NCBI RefSeq assembly: GCF_018917935.1
Contig: NZ_JAHLPN010000009.1
Location: 51,461-115,460 of the forward strand
Length of the DNA: 64,000 bases
Origin: Kineothrix sp. MSJ-39
Lineage (GTDB): Bacteria; Bacillota; Clostridia; Lachnospirales; Lachnospiraceae
Direction: 5' to 3'
The notes under the pieces were generated by a model. That model was not told the origin of the DNA, made no database searches, and saw only the letters and a list, made by a program, of their open reading frames with translations. Position 1 is the first letter of the stretch; every line of letters begins with the position of its first letter. A program made the position numbers and the translations under genes. This document shows, one piece after another, positions 47,381 through 56,433 of the stretch.

Positions 47381-48463
47381 ATGACTAAGAAAAAAACGAT
47401 CGATCATTACTCCGGTATTGGCGGGCAGGCGGTTTTGGAAGGTGTTATGATGAAAAATCAGGATACCTATGCAGTCGCAGTCCGTAAGCCGGATGGAAAG
47501 ATAGAAGTCAAGACAGAGGAATATAAGCCAAGGACAGCCAAATGGACAAAGCTTCCGTTCATCCGTGGTGTGTTCGGTTTCTGGGATTCTCTTGTACTTG
47601 GCATGAAATGCATGACCTATTCCGCTTCCTTTTATGAGGAAGAAGAGGAGGAAGATACTGCGCTGGATAAATTAGGAGATAAGCTTTTTGGCGAGAAAGC
47701 GGAAAATGTGCTGATGGGCATTACCGTTGCATTATCGCTTGTGATCGCGGTTGCACTGTTTATGCTGCTTCCGTATTTTCTGGCAGGCTTTTTGGCAAAA
47801 GTGGTTGCCAATGAGACATTGCTGGCATTGTTTGAAGGACTGATCCGGATCCTTATTTTCCTTTTGTATGTATCTTTGATCTCTTTGATGAAAGACATCA
47901 GACGGGTTTACCAGTATCATGGTGCAGAGCATAAATGTATTAACTGTATCGAAAAGGGCAGAATCCTGAATGTGGAGAATGTCAAGAAAAGCTCCAGACA
48001 GCATAAACGCTGCGGTACAAGTTTCCTGTTGTTTGTTATGCTGGTCAGCATCATTTTGTTTTTCTTCATTCGTGTGGAACAGCCTGTTTTACGTGTGGTT
48101 CTCCGTATTTTACTGATCCCTGTGATCGCGGGCATCTCTTATGAGATCATCCGTCTTGCAGGCAGAAGCAACAACATCATTGTACGGATCATTTCCGCAC
48201 CGGGGCTCTGGCTGCAAAAGCTGACAACGAAAGAGCCGGATGAGGATATGATCGAAGTGGCGATCGCATCGGTAGAAGCTGTATTTGACTGGAAGGCTTA
48301 TTTTAAGACCGAGTTTGGCTATGATGTGGACGATGCCATGGAAGTAGAAGCAGAGTCAGAGAAGATCACGGAAGAACTTGCGGCTGAAACTGCAGATGAT
48401 GCTACGCAGAATACAATTGCAGATGCTGTGGAACCAGATACAGAAAACGGGAAAGCAGAATAA
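47381..48463 (+). CDS. DUF1385 family membrane protein (YqhQ-like)
   Basis: A 360-residue protein opening HYSGIGGQAVLEGVMMKN, the hallmark of DUF1385. Membrane segments lie near 105-140, 145-165 and 205-260. A conserved cytoplasmic block (VYQYHGAEHKCINCIE) and CGTSFLLFV follow. The C terminus is a long acidic tail. The role is unknown, but the gene is regularly found between rpmE and prmC-prfA in Clostridia, as here. GAGAGGAGA precedes the ATG at 47381. Confidence 0.9.
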   Translation: MTKKKTIDHYSGIGGQAVLEGVMMKNQDTYAVAVRKPDGKIEVKTEEYKPRTAKWTKLPFIRGVFGFWDSLVLGMKCMTYSASFYEEEEEEDTALDKLGDKLFGEKAENVLMGITVALSLVIAVALFMLLPYFLAGFLAKVVANETLLALFEGLIRILIFLLYVSLISLMKDIRRVYQYHGAEHKCINCIEKGRILNVENVKKSSRQHKRCGTSFLLFVMLVSIILFFFIRVEQPVLRVVLRILLIPVIAGISYEIIRLAGRSNNIIVRIISAPGLWLQKLTTKEPDEDMIEVAIASVEAVFDWKAYFKTEFGYDVDDAMEVEAESEKITEELAAETADDATQNTIADAVEPDTENGKAE

Positions 48464-48478
48464 GGATAGGGTGACAAG

Positions 48479-49330
48479 ATGCAGTACGCAAAGCTCTATC
48501 AAATCGGAAAAGAACAATTACAAAAAGCAGGCATCACAGATGCAGAGCTTGATGCCAGACTTTTGCTTGAATTTATATGTCATACGGATCGAAATGCCTT
48601 ATATGCGCATGGCGATCTGGAAATAGAAGATGAAAAAATGCAGGATTTCCTGCAACTGATCGAAAAACGGGCAACCCATATCCCGCTGCAACACCTGACG
48701 GGGGAACAGAATTTTATGGGACTGGATTTTCTGGTCAATGAACATGTGCTGATCCCCAGACAGGATACAGAAATTCTGGTGGAAGAGATCATGCGTGATC
48801 TGCATGACGGGATCCGAATTTTGGATATGTGTACAGGTTCCGGCTGTATTTTGTTGAGCCTTTTGCATTATTCCAATGATTGCAGCGGCGTTGGCGTCGA
48901 TGTATCCGAGGATGCACTTGCAGTTGCCAGACAGAATGCAGACAGGCTTGCGGAAAAGCAGGCTGTATTTATACAGAGTGATCTGTTTGAGAAGGTAGAG
49001 GGCAGCTTTGATCTGATCGTTTCCAATCCGCCCTATATCAGATCACAGGAGATCGCGGGGCTGATGCCTGAGGTGCGTGAGCACGAACCGCATCTGGCAC
49101 TGGATGGCAAAGAAGACGGTCTGTATTTTTACAGAGAGATCATAAAAGGGGCAGAGCATCATTTGAAACGAGGCGGTCAGCTCTTTTTTGAGATTGGTTA
49201 TGACCAGGGAGAGGCTGTAAAAGCACTTCTTGTGGCAAACGGATATACAGAGGTAGCAGTAGTAAAAGATTATGCCGGGCTCGACAGAGTCGTATATGGC
49301 ACATTTCTTGGAGGAAGTTCAAATGTTTGA
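48479..49330 (+). CDS. prmC: Peptide chain release factor N5-glutamine methyltransferase
   Basis: A 283-residue SAM-dependent enzyme that methylates the Gln of the GGQ motif of release factors. The substrate-binding NPPY is at 183-186 and the SAM motif is [11 protein letters not shown]. The N-terminal helical domain ends with [13 protein letters not shown]. It overlaps its substrate gene prfA by 8 bp. AGGGTGA precedes the ATG. Confidence 0.95.
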   Translation: MQYAKLYQIGKEQLQKAGITDAELDARLLLEFICHTDRNALYAHGDLEIEDEKMQDFLQLIEKRATHIPLQHLTGEQNFMGLDFLVNEHVLIPRQDTEILVEEIMRDLHDGIRILDMCTGSGCILLSLLHYSNDCSGVGVDVSEDALAVARQNADRLAEKQAVFIQSDLFEKVEGSFDLIVSNPPYIRSQEIAGLMPEVREHEPHLALDGKEDGLYFYREIIKGAEHHLKRGGQLFFEIGYDQGEAVKALLVANGYTEVAVVKDYAGLDRVVYGTFLGGSSNV

Positions 49331-50393
49331 TAAGTTAGAGGATTTATTGATCCGATATGAAGAGATCATGGGAGAACTCAGTTCTCCGGGGATTGCGGAT
49401 AATCAGGCGAGATTCCGCAAACTGATGAAGGAGCAGAGTGATCTGACACCTATCGTCAATGCTTATAAAGAATATAAAGAATGTAAGGAAACTGTTGCGG
49501 ATTCCCTTTCCATGCTGGAGGGAGAAAGCGACGAGGAAATGCGTGAAATGCTGAAAGAAGAAATGAACACAGCAAAGAAGCGTATTGAAGAATTAGAGCA
49601 TGAACTGAAGATCCTGCTGCTTCCAAAGGATCCGAATGATGATAAAAACGTTATTGTAGAAATCCGTGCAGGCGCGGGCGGTGATGAAGCAGCCCTGTTT
49701 GCTGCAGAGATCTATCGTATGTATGTGCATTATGCGGAAAGCAAACGCTGGAAGGTCGAGACGATGGAAATGGAAGAGATCGGAATCGGCGGTATGAAGT
49801 CCGTTACTTTCATGGTAACAGGACAGGGCGCATATTCCGTGCTGAAATATGAATCCGGCGTACATCGTGTACAGCGTGTTCCGGAAACAGAATCCGGCGG
49901 ACGTATCCATACATCCACGATTACCGTTGCGGTAATGCCGGAGGCAGAGGAAGTAGACGTTGTCATTGATGATAAGGATATCCGAATTGATGTCTGCCGT
50001 TCTTCGGGAGCAGGTGGACAGTGTGTCAATACAACAGACTCTGCGGTTCGTCTGACACATATCCCGACCGGTATTGTGATCTACAGCCAGACAGAAAAAT
50101 CACAGATCCAGAATAAAGCAAAGGCATTCCAGTTGCTGCGTACCAAGCTGTATGACTTAGAACAGCAGAAGGCACATGATGCGGAAGCAGAGCTTCGTAA
50201 GAGCCAGGTCGGAACAGGAGATCGTTCCGAAAAGATCCGTACTTACAACTTCCCACAGGGACGTGTGACCGATCATCGTATCAACCTGACACTGTACAAG
50301 CTTGATAAGATCATGGATGGAGATATCCAGGAGATCATCGATGCCTGCATCGCCGCTGACCAGGCAGCTAAATTGGCAAAGATGAACGAATGA
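49323..50393 (+). CDS. prfA: Peptide chain release factor 1
   Basis: A 356-residue release factor for UAA and UAG. The GGQ motif is at 231-233 ([18 protein letters not shown]), and the PxT-type codon-recognition region with [10 protein letters not shown] is intact. The start at 49323 follows TTGGAGGAAG inside prmC; the frame extends upstream within prmC without similarity. A 20-bp terminator stem follows. Confidence 0.97.
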   Translation: MFDKLEDLLIRYEEIMGELSSPGIADNQARFRKLMKEQSDLTPIVNAYKEYKECKETVADSLSMLEGESDEEMREMLKEEMNTAKKRIEELEHELKILLLPKDPNDDKNVIVEIRAGAGGDEAALFAAEIYRMYVHYAESKRWKVETMEMEEIGIGGMKSVTFMVTGQGAYSVLKYESGVHRVQRVPETESGGRIHTSTITVAVMPEAEEVDVVIDDKDIRIDVCRSSGAGGQCVNTTDSAVRLTHIPTGIVIYSQTEKSQIQNKAKAFQLLRTKLYDLEQQKAHDAEAELRKSQVGTGDRSEKIRTYNFPQGRVTDHRINLTLYKLDKIMDGDIQEIIDACIAADQAAKLAKMNE

Positions 50394-50411
50394 GCGATTC
50401 ATGCAACATAA

Positions 50412-50462
50412 AAAAAGGGATATGGTATTCTCACTTGTGAAGAATATCATATCTCTTTTTTA
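50412..50462 (+). terminator. Strong terminator after prfA
   Basis: A 20-bp stem (two G-T pairs) closes a 9-nt loop and ends in a T run (50456-50462). The A run on the other side would let it act on the minus strand too. Confidence 0.92.
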
Positions 50463-50472
50463 TGTTATAAGA

Positions 50473-50524
50473 ATGCAAACGTCACCGAGAAGAAGCGAAG
50501 CGTATTCGAGGTGAACGTTTGCAT
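50473..50524. repeat. Long hairpin in the prfA-pfp gap
   Basis: ATGCAAACGT (50473-50482) pairs exactly with ACGTTTGCAT (50515-50524), and after one bulge CACC pairs with GGTG. The loop contains GAAGCGAAGCGTATTCGA. It has no T run on either strand, so it is not an obvious terminator. It resembles the palindromic gaps at 30480 and 47171 in style, not in exact sequence. Confidence 0.55.
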
Positions 50525-50544
50525 TGCATGAATAGCGTAGAAGA

Positions 50545-52203
50545 TTAGTTCTGCTCAAGAGCAAGTGTTCTTGTTGTCAGATCACAAACTTCTGAAGGTC
50601 CGTAATACTGGATAGCACCTGGATATGTGAAAGCTGTTTCAACAGCCCAAGCATCTCTGTGTGCTTCGAAGTATTTGAATGGTTTGCCATCAAGCTCAAC
50701 AAGAGCTTTTCTGATAACCGGCTTATCTTCACCGTTTCTTCTTTCCATGTTCATCATCTTTGTGATAGGCATACCACCTGCAACCCATTCTTCAGCCGGT
50801 TTAGACAGGTTAGAAACCTTTGAAAGGTATCCTGTGTAACCATACTGAATCAGCATGAATGCGTTGTAACCAAGTGAGTAGCAGTAGTCTGCATCGAAGT
50901 TAGATGGGAATGCACATCTTCCTTCATATCCGAAGAAGTGATGCAGTGGGCTGAACTTGCCGTTGTATGTGCCTGCTGCTTTTCTCTTTGCAAGCTCGTC
51001 TTTTACAAGTGCAGAGAAGAGCTTTTCAGATTCAATCAGGGAAACCTGTACGTTTCCGTGAGGATCTCTCTCTAAGAATAACTGCTGCTGGATACCAACA
51101 GGAAGCAGATCAAATACTGCAAAGGAAGCAGGTGTCAGACCATTTTTGATGAATTCATATTTGTCATTCCAGCTTGGAAGAGCGTTGAAAGCATCTGTCT
51201 TGCTGCCTGCAAGAAGCTCGTTGATCTCAGCGATCAGTACAGAGAATTCAGGAACGAATTCTACGATACCTTCCGGGATGATTGCAACACCGAAGTTATC
51301 TCCGTTAGCTGCTCTCTTTTCTACAGAATCAGCGATGTAGTTTGCGATAGAAGAAAGAGACATTTTCTTTTCTTTTACTTCTTCACCAACTAAGCAGATG
51401 TTTGGCTGTGTCTCAAGTGCACATTCCAGAGCAACGTGAGAAGCGGAACGTCCCATCACTTTGATGAAATGCCAGTACTTTTTAGCAGAGTTAGCATCTC
51501 TTTCGATGTTACCGATCAGCTCTGAATATGTCTTTGTAGCTGTATCAAAACCGAAGGAAGCTTCGATATCTTCATTCTTCAGGTCACCGTCGATTGTCTT
51601 AGGACATCCGATTACCTGAATACCTGTATTGTTTGCTGCCATGTACTCAGCCAGTGTAGCAGCGTTTGTGTTAGAGTCATCACCACCGATGATAACGATA
51701 GCTGTCAGACCGTTCTGTTTTGCATTTTCAGCAACGATAGCAAACTGTTCTTTTGTTTCAAGTTTTGTTCTGCCGGAACCAATGATATCAAAACCACCGG
51801 TATTTCTGTATGCATCGATGAAAGCATCATCAAATACAACATAGTCATTCTTTAACAGTCCGTCCGGGCCACCCTTGAAGCCGTACAGTACGTTGTCAGG
51901 ATTTGTAGCCTTTAATGCATCATAAAGACCTGTGATAACGTTGTGTCCGCCAGGAGCCTGTCCGCCGGAAAGGATAACACCTACAACCTGCTTTTTAGCA
52001 ACGGATGTATTCTGTCCTTTTTCAAATGTGATTTCCTTTTTACCGTATGTGTTAGGGAAGAGAGCTTTGATCTTATCCTGATCAGCTACGCTCTGTGTGT
52101 CAGCACCTTCCTTAACGCAGATTTCTGCGATACCATTTCTGAGCATGCCCGGAAGCTTTGGGCTGTACTCATATCTTGCTTTCTGAAGTGGTGAAAGATT
52201 CAT
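50545..52203 (-). CDS. Pyrophosphate--fructose 6-phosphate 1-phosphotransferase (long form)
   Basis: A 552-residue PFK-family enzyme. [11 protein letters not shown] binds phosphate, [10 protein letters not shown] carries the catalytic Asp, and MGRSASH follows. The site reads GGDDSNT where ATP enzymes have GGDGS; the second Asp marks pyrophosphate use. The length fits the long PFP group of plants and spirochaetes. The reaction is reversible, so it can serve glycolysis and gluconeogenesis. GGAGAA precedes the start at 52203. pckA lies just upstream on the same strand, joining the two PPi/ATP-linked steps of central metabolism. Confidence 0.95.
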   Translation of the reverse strand: MNLSPLQKARYEYSPKLPGMLRNGIAEICVKEGADTQSVADQDKIKALFPNTYGKKEITFEKGQNTSVAKKQVVGVILSGGQAPGGHNVITGLYDALKATNPDNVLYGFKGGPDGLLKNDYVVFDDAFIDAYRNTGGFDIIGSGRTKLETKEQFAIVAENAKQNGLTAIVIIGGDDSNTNAATLAEYMAANNTGIQVIGCPKTIDGDLKNEDIEASFGFDTATKTYSELIGNIERDANSAKKYWHFIKVMGRSASHVALECALETQPNICLVGEEVKEKKMSLSSIANYIADSVEKRAANGDNFGVAIIPEGIVEFVPEFSVLIAEINELLAGSKTDAFNALPSWNDKYEFIKNGLTPASFAVFDLLPVGIQQQLFLERDPHGNVQVSLIESEKLFSALVKDELAKRKAAGTYNGKFSPLHHFFGYEGRCAFPSNFDADYCYSLGYNAFMLIQYGYTGYLSKVSNLSKPAEEWVAGGMPITKMMNMERRNGEDKPVIRKALVELDGKPFKYFEAHRDAWAVETAFTYPGAIQYYGPSEVCDLTTRTLALEQN

Positions 52204-52237
52204 GATTGTTCTCCTTTTTTCCTTTATTTTAAATATA

Positions 52238-52257
52238 GGGCTGCCATAAGGCAGCCC
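52238..52257 (-). terminator. Hairpin between pckA and pfp
   Basis: GGGCTGCC and GGCAGCCC form an 8-bp stem closed by a 4-nt loop. On the minus strand only a weak TATATTT follows, so it may give partial termination or mRNA processing. Confidence 0.55.
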
Positions 52258-52276
52258 CAAAAAATCAGTTTAGATC

Positions 52277-53890
52277 TTATAACTGAGGACCAGCTGCTAC
52301 AAGAGCTTTGCCAGCTTCGTTTGTTGTATACTTAACGAAGTTCTTCTGGAATCTTTCAGCAAGGTCTTTTGCTTTTACTTCCCATTCAGAAGCATCTGCA
52401 TATGTGTCACGAGGATCAAGAATTCCGGAATCTACTCCAGGAAGTTCTGTAGGAACTTCGAAGTTGAACATAGGAATTGTCTTTGTAGGAGCTGTCTTGA
52501 TGTCGCCATTTAAGATAGCATCGATAATTCCACGTGTATCTTTGATTGTGATACGTTTTCCTGTTCCGTTCCATCCTGTATTTACAAGATAAGCTTTAGC
52601 GCCGTTAGCGTTCATCTTCTTAACAAGCTCTTCGCCGTATTTTGTAGGATGCAGCTCTAAGAATGCCTGTCCGAAGCAAGCTGAGAATGTAGGTGTTGGC
52701 TCTGTGATTCCACGCTCTGTACCAGCAAGTTTTGCTGTGAATCCTGATAAGAAGTAGTACTGTGTCTGTTCTGGTGTCAGGATAGATACTGGAGGAAGTA
52801 CGCCGAACGCATCTGCTGATAAGAAGATTACGTTGTCAGCTGCAGGACCTGCAGATACACCATTTACTTCAGCGGCAATGTTGTTGATGTGAGAGATCGG
52901 ATAAGAAACACGAGTATTCTCTGTTACGCTCTTATCATCAAAGTCGATCTTTCCGTCTGCTGCAACAGTAACGTTCTCAAGAAGAGCGTTTCTCTTGATT
53001 GCATTGTAGATATCCGGCTCAGATTCTTTGTCAAGACCGATAACCTTAGCGTAGCATCCACCTTCGAAGTTGAATACGCCGTTGTCATCCCAGCCGTGCT
53101 CATCATCACCGATCAGACGTCTCTTAGGATCTGTAGAAAGTGTTGTCTTACCTGTTCCTGAAAGACCGAAGAAGATAGCTGTATGCTTACCTTCCATATC
53201 GCAGTTAGCAGAGCAGTGCATTGAAGCGATACCCTTAAGTGGTAAGTAGTAGTTCATCATAGAGAACATACCTTTCTTCATTTCTCCGCCGTACCATGTA
53301 TTGATGATAACCTGTTCTCTGCTTGTGATGTTGAATGCTACACATGTCTCAGAGTTAAGACCGAGCTCTTTGTAGTTTTCGACTTTAGCCTTAGAAGCGT
53401 TGTATACAACGAAATCAGGCTCGAAGTTCTTTAATTCTTCTTCTGTAGGTTTGATGAACATGTTTGTAACAAAGTGAGCCTGCCAAGCAACCTCAACGAT
53501 GAAACGAACTGCCATTCTTGTATCAGCGTTTGCGCCACAGAATGCATCAACTACGAATAATCTCTTGTTGCAGAGCTCTTTCTTAGCGATGTCTTTTACT
53601 GTTGTCCATACGTTTTCTGGCATTGGATGGTTATCATTCTTGTAAGCATCAGATGTCCACCATACTGTGTCTTTAGAGTTCTCATCCATAACGATGTATT
53701 TGTCTTTAGGAGAACGGCCTGTGTAGATACCTGTCATAACATTAACAGTATCAAGCTCTGTGTTCTTTCCTACTTCATAACCCTCGAGACCAGCTTTTGT
53801 CTCTTCTTCGAAAAGCATTTCGTAAGAAGGGTTGTAGACAACTTCAGTTGTTCCGGTAATACCGTACTTGGTTAAATCGATGTTTGCCAT
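52277..53890 (-). CDS. pckA: Phosphoenolpyruvate carboxykinase (ATP)
   Basis: A 537-residue enzyme interconverting oxaloacetate and PEP. The P-loop [11 protein letters not shown], the PEPCK signature [11 protein letters not shown] and the metal-binding [22 protein letters not shown] are intact, and TGRSPKDKY binds substrate near the N terminus. In anaerobic gut Clostridia it often runs toward oxaloacetate and ATP. AGAGGT precedes the ATG, and a promoter is visible about 100 bp upstream. Confidence 0.97.
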   Translation of the reverse strand: MANIDLTKYGITGTTEVVYNPSYEMLFEEETKAGLEGYEVGKNTELDTVNVMTGIYTGRSPKDKYIVMDENSKDTVWWTSDAYKNDNHPMPENVWTTVKDIAKKELCNKRLFVVDAFCGANADTRMAVRFIVEVAWQAHFVTNMFIKPTEEELKNFEPDFVVYNASKAKVENYKELGLNSETCVAFNITSREQVIINTWYGGEMKKGMFSMMNYYLPLKGIASMHCSANCDMEGKHTAIFFGLSGTGKTTLSTDPKRRLIGDDEHGWDDNGVFNFEGGCYAKVIGLDKESEPDIYNAIKRNALLENVTVAADGKIDFDDKSVTENTRVSYPISHINNIAAEVNGVSAGPAADNVIFLSADAFGVLPPVSILTPEQTQYYFLSGFTAKLAGTERGITEPTPTFSACFGQAFLELHPTKYGEELVKKMNANGAKAYLVNTGWNGTGKRITIKDTRGIIDAILNGDIKTAPTKTIPMFNFEVPTELPGVDSGILDPRDTYADASEWEVKAKDLAERFQKNFVKYTTNEAGKALVAAGPQL

Positions 53891-53988
53891 TTTTTTTACC
53901 TCTTTCTTTATAGTATTATTGCATCACCTGCAGAGCAGGTAATAAGCCTTTTTAAGAGAAGCCCGCAGCCGCGCACTCTCCGCTTATT

Positions 53989-54016
53989 ATTATACATTAT
54001 AAACGCGTAAAATCAA
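53989..54016 (-). promoter_or_regulatory. Promoter for pckA
   Basis: On the minus strand TTGATT (54016-54011) and TATAAT (53994-53989) are 16 bp apart. The leader of about 95 nt contains a CCTGC/GCAGG hairpin and a GC-rich stretch near 53960-53980. Confidence 0.6.
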
Positions 54017-54116
54017 TAAAAATATTTGAAATTATAGGAGAATTTGACATAACTAACAATAAGATGGAATGCTTGTGAAAACAGGTAAACGGTTTGTAAA
54101 TATTCTGTAAAGCAGG

Positions 54117-54145
54117 TTGCAAATGAAAAAACGCGGTGTTATACT
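54117..54145 (+). promoter_or_regulatory. Promoter for the mgtE leader
   Basis: TTGCAA (54117-54122) and TATACT (54140-54145) are 17 bp apart. Transcription would start near 54152, about 265 nt before mgtE. Confidence 0.72.
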
Positions 54146-54178
54146 GCTTGCGTATTCAAAAAACAGGAGGTGACAGGC

Positions 54179-54322
54179 ATGGACAGCCCTGACGGTAATA
54201 GTCGAAGTACGAAATACGGTGTAAGTTCTGAAAAAGAATACAGATGGCTGCGTATGTCTGATCGGCGGCTGTTTTTGAATGATGGGAAATCCAGAGAAAT
54301 TTCCTGTTATTTGTTATGCTGA
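54179..54322 (+). CDS. Possible leader peptide, 47 residues
   Basis: ATG at 54179 lies 7 bp after AGGAGGTGAC and opens a 47-codon frame starting MDSPDGNSRSTKYG and ending CYLLC before TGA at 54320-54322. The product is Ser/Arg-rich with no known family. It lies wholly within the mgtE leader. The ribosome site is as good as that of mgtE itself, but part of it may instead belong to an RNA structure, so the reading frame may be incidental. Confidence 0.35.
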   Translation: MDSPDGNSRSTKYGVSSEKEYRWLRMSDRRLFLNDGKSREISCYLLC

Positions 54323-54360
54323 AATTGAGATAGGGCATACTATTATTGTATCTTTTTTCC

Positions 54361-54399
54361 TGCACCGTATGAATTGTTCTATGGTGCATTATTTTTTTA
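54361..54399 (+). terminator. Leader terminator directly upstream of mgtE
   Basis: TGCACCGTA pairs with TATGGTGCA (one G-T pair) around 10 nt, followed by TTATTTTTTTAT. The mgtE ribosome site AAGGAGG begins two bases later. Confidence 0.82.
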
Positions 54400-54415
54400 T
54401 AAGGAGGAAGATACG

Positions 54416-55792
54416 ATGACGAAGTATGTAGAAGAACTGATCCGGATCATCCGCAGCAATCATTCCAAGGAAGAACTGGCTGACCGGTTATCCGATTACC
54501 ATGATAATGATATTGCAGAAAGTCTGGAGTCTCTGACTGAGCAGGAACGCAAAAAACTGTATGCGGCACTTGGCATGGAACGCATGGCAGAGATCTTTGC
54601 GTATGTAGACGATGCGGAGCCATATTTAAAGGAGTTGTCACTGGAAAGTGTGGCAAGACTTGTTTCCGAAATGGATTCCGACGATGCGGTCGATATGCTC
54701 GAAGAGCTGGATGAAGAAGAAAAGAGCAAGATCCTCGCCATGCTGGACGAAGAAGCGGGAGAGGATGTTAAACTGCTTTTGTCTTATGAGGACGATGAAA
54801 TCGGTAGTCTGATGACGACAAATTTCATCGTGATCCATAAGGACCTGACTGTCAGACAGGCGATGCGTGAGCTTGTCAAGCAGGCGGGAGAAAACGATAA
54901 CATTTCCACGATCTATGTAACAGACAGGGAAGGCAAGTTTTACGGAGCCATTGAACTGCAGGATCTGATCATTGCCAGGGAATATACCGAACTTGACGAT
55001 CTGATCAGTAAATCTTATCCGTATGTCATGGATCATGAAAAGATCAGTGACTGTATCGAAAAGATCAAGGATTATGCGGAGGATTCTATTCCTGTCCTTT
55101 TGGAAGATCACAGTATTGCAGGTATTATCACAGCGCAGGATATCATTGAGGTTGTCGATGACGAAATGGGTGATGATTACGCAAAGCTCGCCGGTTTGAC
55201 TGCGGAAGAGGATCTACATGAGACAACAAAGGAAAGCATGAAAAAAAGATTGCCCTGGCTGATCATCCTGCTGTTTCTCGGAATGGCGGTATCGACTGTA
55301 GTCGGTGCGTTTGAAACGGTTGTTGCGGTCTTACCGATCGCCATGTGTTTCCAGTCCCTGATCCTGGATATGGCGGGAAATGTCGGAACGCAGTCACTTG
55401 CCGTAACGATCCGTGTGCTGATGGACGAAAATCTGACAACAAAACAAAAGCTCCTTTTAATAGGAAAGGAATGCAAGATCGGATTCTTCAACGGGGCGTT
55501 CCTCGGTATTCTGGCACTGGTCTTTTTAGGATTGTATATCTTCCTATTTAAACATTACAGCATTGCTTTTTCCTTCCTGATCTCCGGTTGTGTCGGTGTA
55601 TCCCTGATCGGTGCAATGGTTGTATCCAGTCTTATCGGTACGATTGTTCCGATGCTGTTTAAAAAGGTAGGAGTTGATCCGGCAGTTGCTTCCGGCCCGT
55701 TGATCACGACGATCAATGATCTGGTTGCGATCGTCGTATATTACGGACTGGTCATGCTCATACTCATTGACATGATGCATCTGGCAGGGTAA
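54416..55792 (+). CDS. mgtE: Magnesium transporter MgtE
   Basis: A 458-residue Mg channel/transporter. The N-terminal MgtE_N helical domain (about 1-125) and two CBS domains (about 130-255, with GSLMTTNFIVIHKDLTVRQAM) form the cytoplasmic Mg sensor. The membrane part has five segments with GNVGTQSLAVTIR and DPAVASGPLITTINDL, the latter lining the pore. The start at 54416 follows AAGGAGG; the frame extends upstream through the terminator and is rejected. Expression is probably controlled by the attenuator-like leader. Confidence 0.95.
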   Translation: MTKYVEELIRIIRSNHSKEELADRLSDYHDNDIAESLESLTEQERKKLYAALGMERMAEIFAYVDDAEPYLKELSLESVARLVSEMDSDDAVDMLEELDEEEKSKILAMLDEEAGEDVKLLLSYEDDEIGSLMTTNFIVIHKDLTVRQAMRELVKQAGENDNISTIYVTDREGKFYGAIELQDLIIAREYTELDDLISKSYPYVMDHEKISDCIEKIKDYAEDSIPVLLEDHSIAGIITAQDIIEVVDDEMGDDYAKLAGLTAEEDLHETTKESMKKRLPWLIILLFLGMAVSTVVGAFETVVAVLPIAMCFQSLILDMAGNVGTQSLAVTIRVLMDENLTTKQKLLLIGKECKIGFFNGAFLGILALVFLGLYIFLFKHYSIAFSFLISGCVGVSLIGAMVVSSLIGTIVPMLFKKVGVDPAVASGPLITTINDLVAIVVYYGLVMLILIDMMHLAG

Positions 55793-55854
55793 GGAGAACG
55801 TGAAAATCTAGCAACATATTGCTATAAATATAGAAGGAAAGGATCACGTGGATC

Positions 55855-56370
55855 ATGGGAGAGTACGAAACACTTACACATACATTTGAACCGGTTTACA
55901 ATGCGGATTCGGAAATACTGATCCTGGGCACTTTTCCCTCCGTAAAATCCAGACAGCAGCATTTTTACTACGGGCATCCGCAAAACCGTTTCTGGAAAGT
56001 GCTTGCGGCAGTTACAGGAGAGCAGTTGCCTGTTACGACCGAAGAAAAGAAAGCATTCCTGCTCCGAAACCACATTGCGGTCTGGGACGTGATCAAAAGC
56101 TGCAGCATCATCGGTTCCAGTGACAGCAGTATCAAAGACGTTGTACCGAATGATATTGCAGGGCTGCTGAAAAAAACGAAGATCCGCATCATAGCCGGAA
56201 ATGGAAATAAAGCGTGTGAGCTGTACCAGAAGTATTGTCAGGAGCAGACGAAGGCGGAGATCAGACGCCTGCCATCGACGAGTCCTGCCAATGCCGCATG
56301 GAATTTTGACAGATTATGTGCCAGTTACAGACAGCTATTTGTGCAAAATATTGCTTTACAAGAATTATGA
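55855..56370 (+). CDS. DNA-deoxyinosine glycosylase (UDG superfamily, HDG type)
   Basis: A 171-residue protein of the family 6 uracil-DNA glycosylase fold. The first motif is LILGTFPSVKSRQQHFYYGHPQNRFWK, in which Asn of HPQN and the following residues line the base pocket. The second motif is LPSTSPANAAW. It removes hypoxanthine from deaminated DNA. It lies just upstream of guaA, and the guaA promoter overlaps its last codons. Confidence 0.88.
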   Translation: MGEYETLTHTFEPVYNADSEILILGTFPSVKSRQQHFYYGHPQNRFWKVLAAVTGEQLPVTTEEKKAFLLRNHIAVWDVIKSCSIIGSSDSSIKDVVPNDIAGLLKKTKIRIIAGNGNKACELYQKYCQEQTKAEIRRLPSTSPANAAWNFDRLCASYRQLFVQNIALQEL

Positions 56371-56383
56371 GGATACGTATAAT
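56355..56383 (+). promoter_or_regulatory. Promoter for guaA
   Basis: TTTACA (56355-56360) and TATAAT (56378-56383) are 17 bp apart and overlap the end of the glycosylase gene. The 44-nt leader is too short to hold a purine riboswitch. Confidence 0.75.
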
Positions 56384-56433
56384 ACAACTTATATGATAGA
56401 CATTAACTAATAGAAAAAGGAGAAAAGGCTCAC

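Larger units (their letters stand above)
54152..54415 (+). promoter_or_regulatory. Long structured 5' leader of mgtE, probable attenuator
   Basis: A 264-nt leader precedes a magnesium transporter gene. It contains small hairpins (CAGGC with GCCCTG near 54174-54191; GGAAAT with ATTTCC near 54284-54303), a short reading frame with a good ribosome site, and an intrinsic terminator that ends just before the mgtE ribosome site. This layout is that of a metal-controlled attenuator. I do not find the conserved core of the M-box riboswitch, so the class is open. Confidence 0.6.

Noticed and set aside
54156..54389. Minus-strand frame of 77 codons covering the mgtE leader
   Set aside because: It has no ribosome site and runs antisense through a promoter-terminator leader; the plus-strand signals explain the region better.
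56384..56433. Purine riboswitch in front of guaA
   Set aside because: The leader after the clear promoter is about 44 nt, too short for the aptamer, and no TATAxGG-type core is present.
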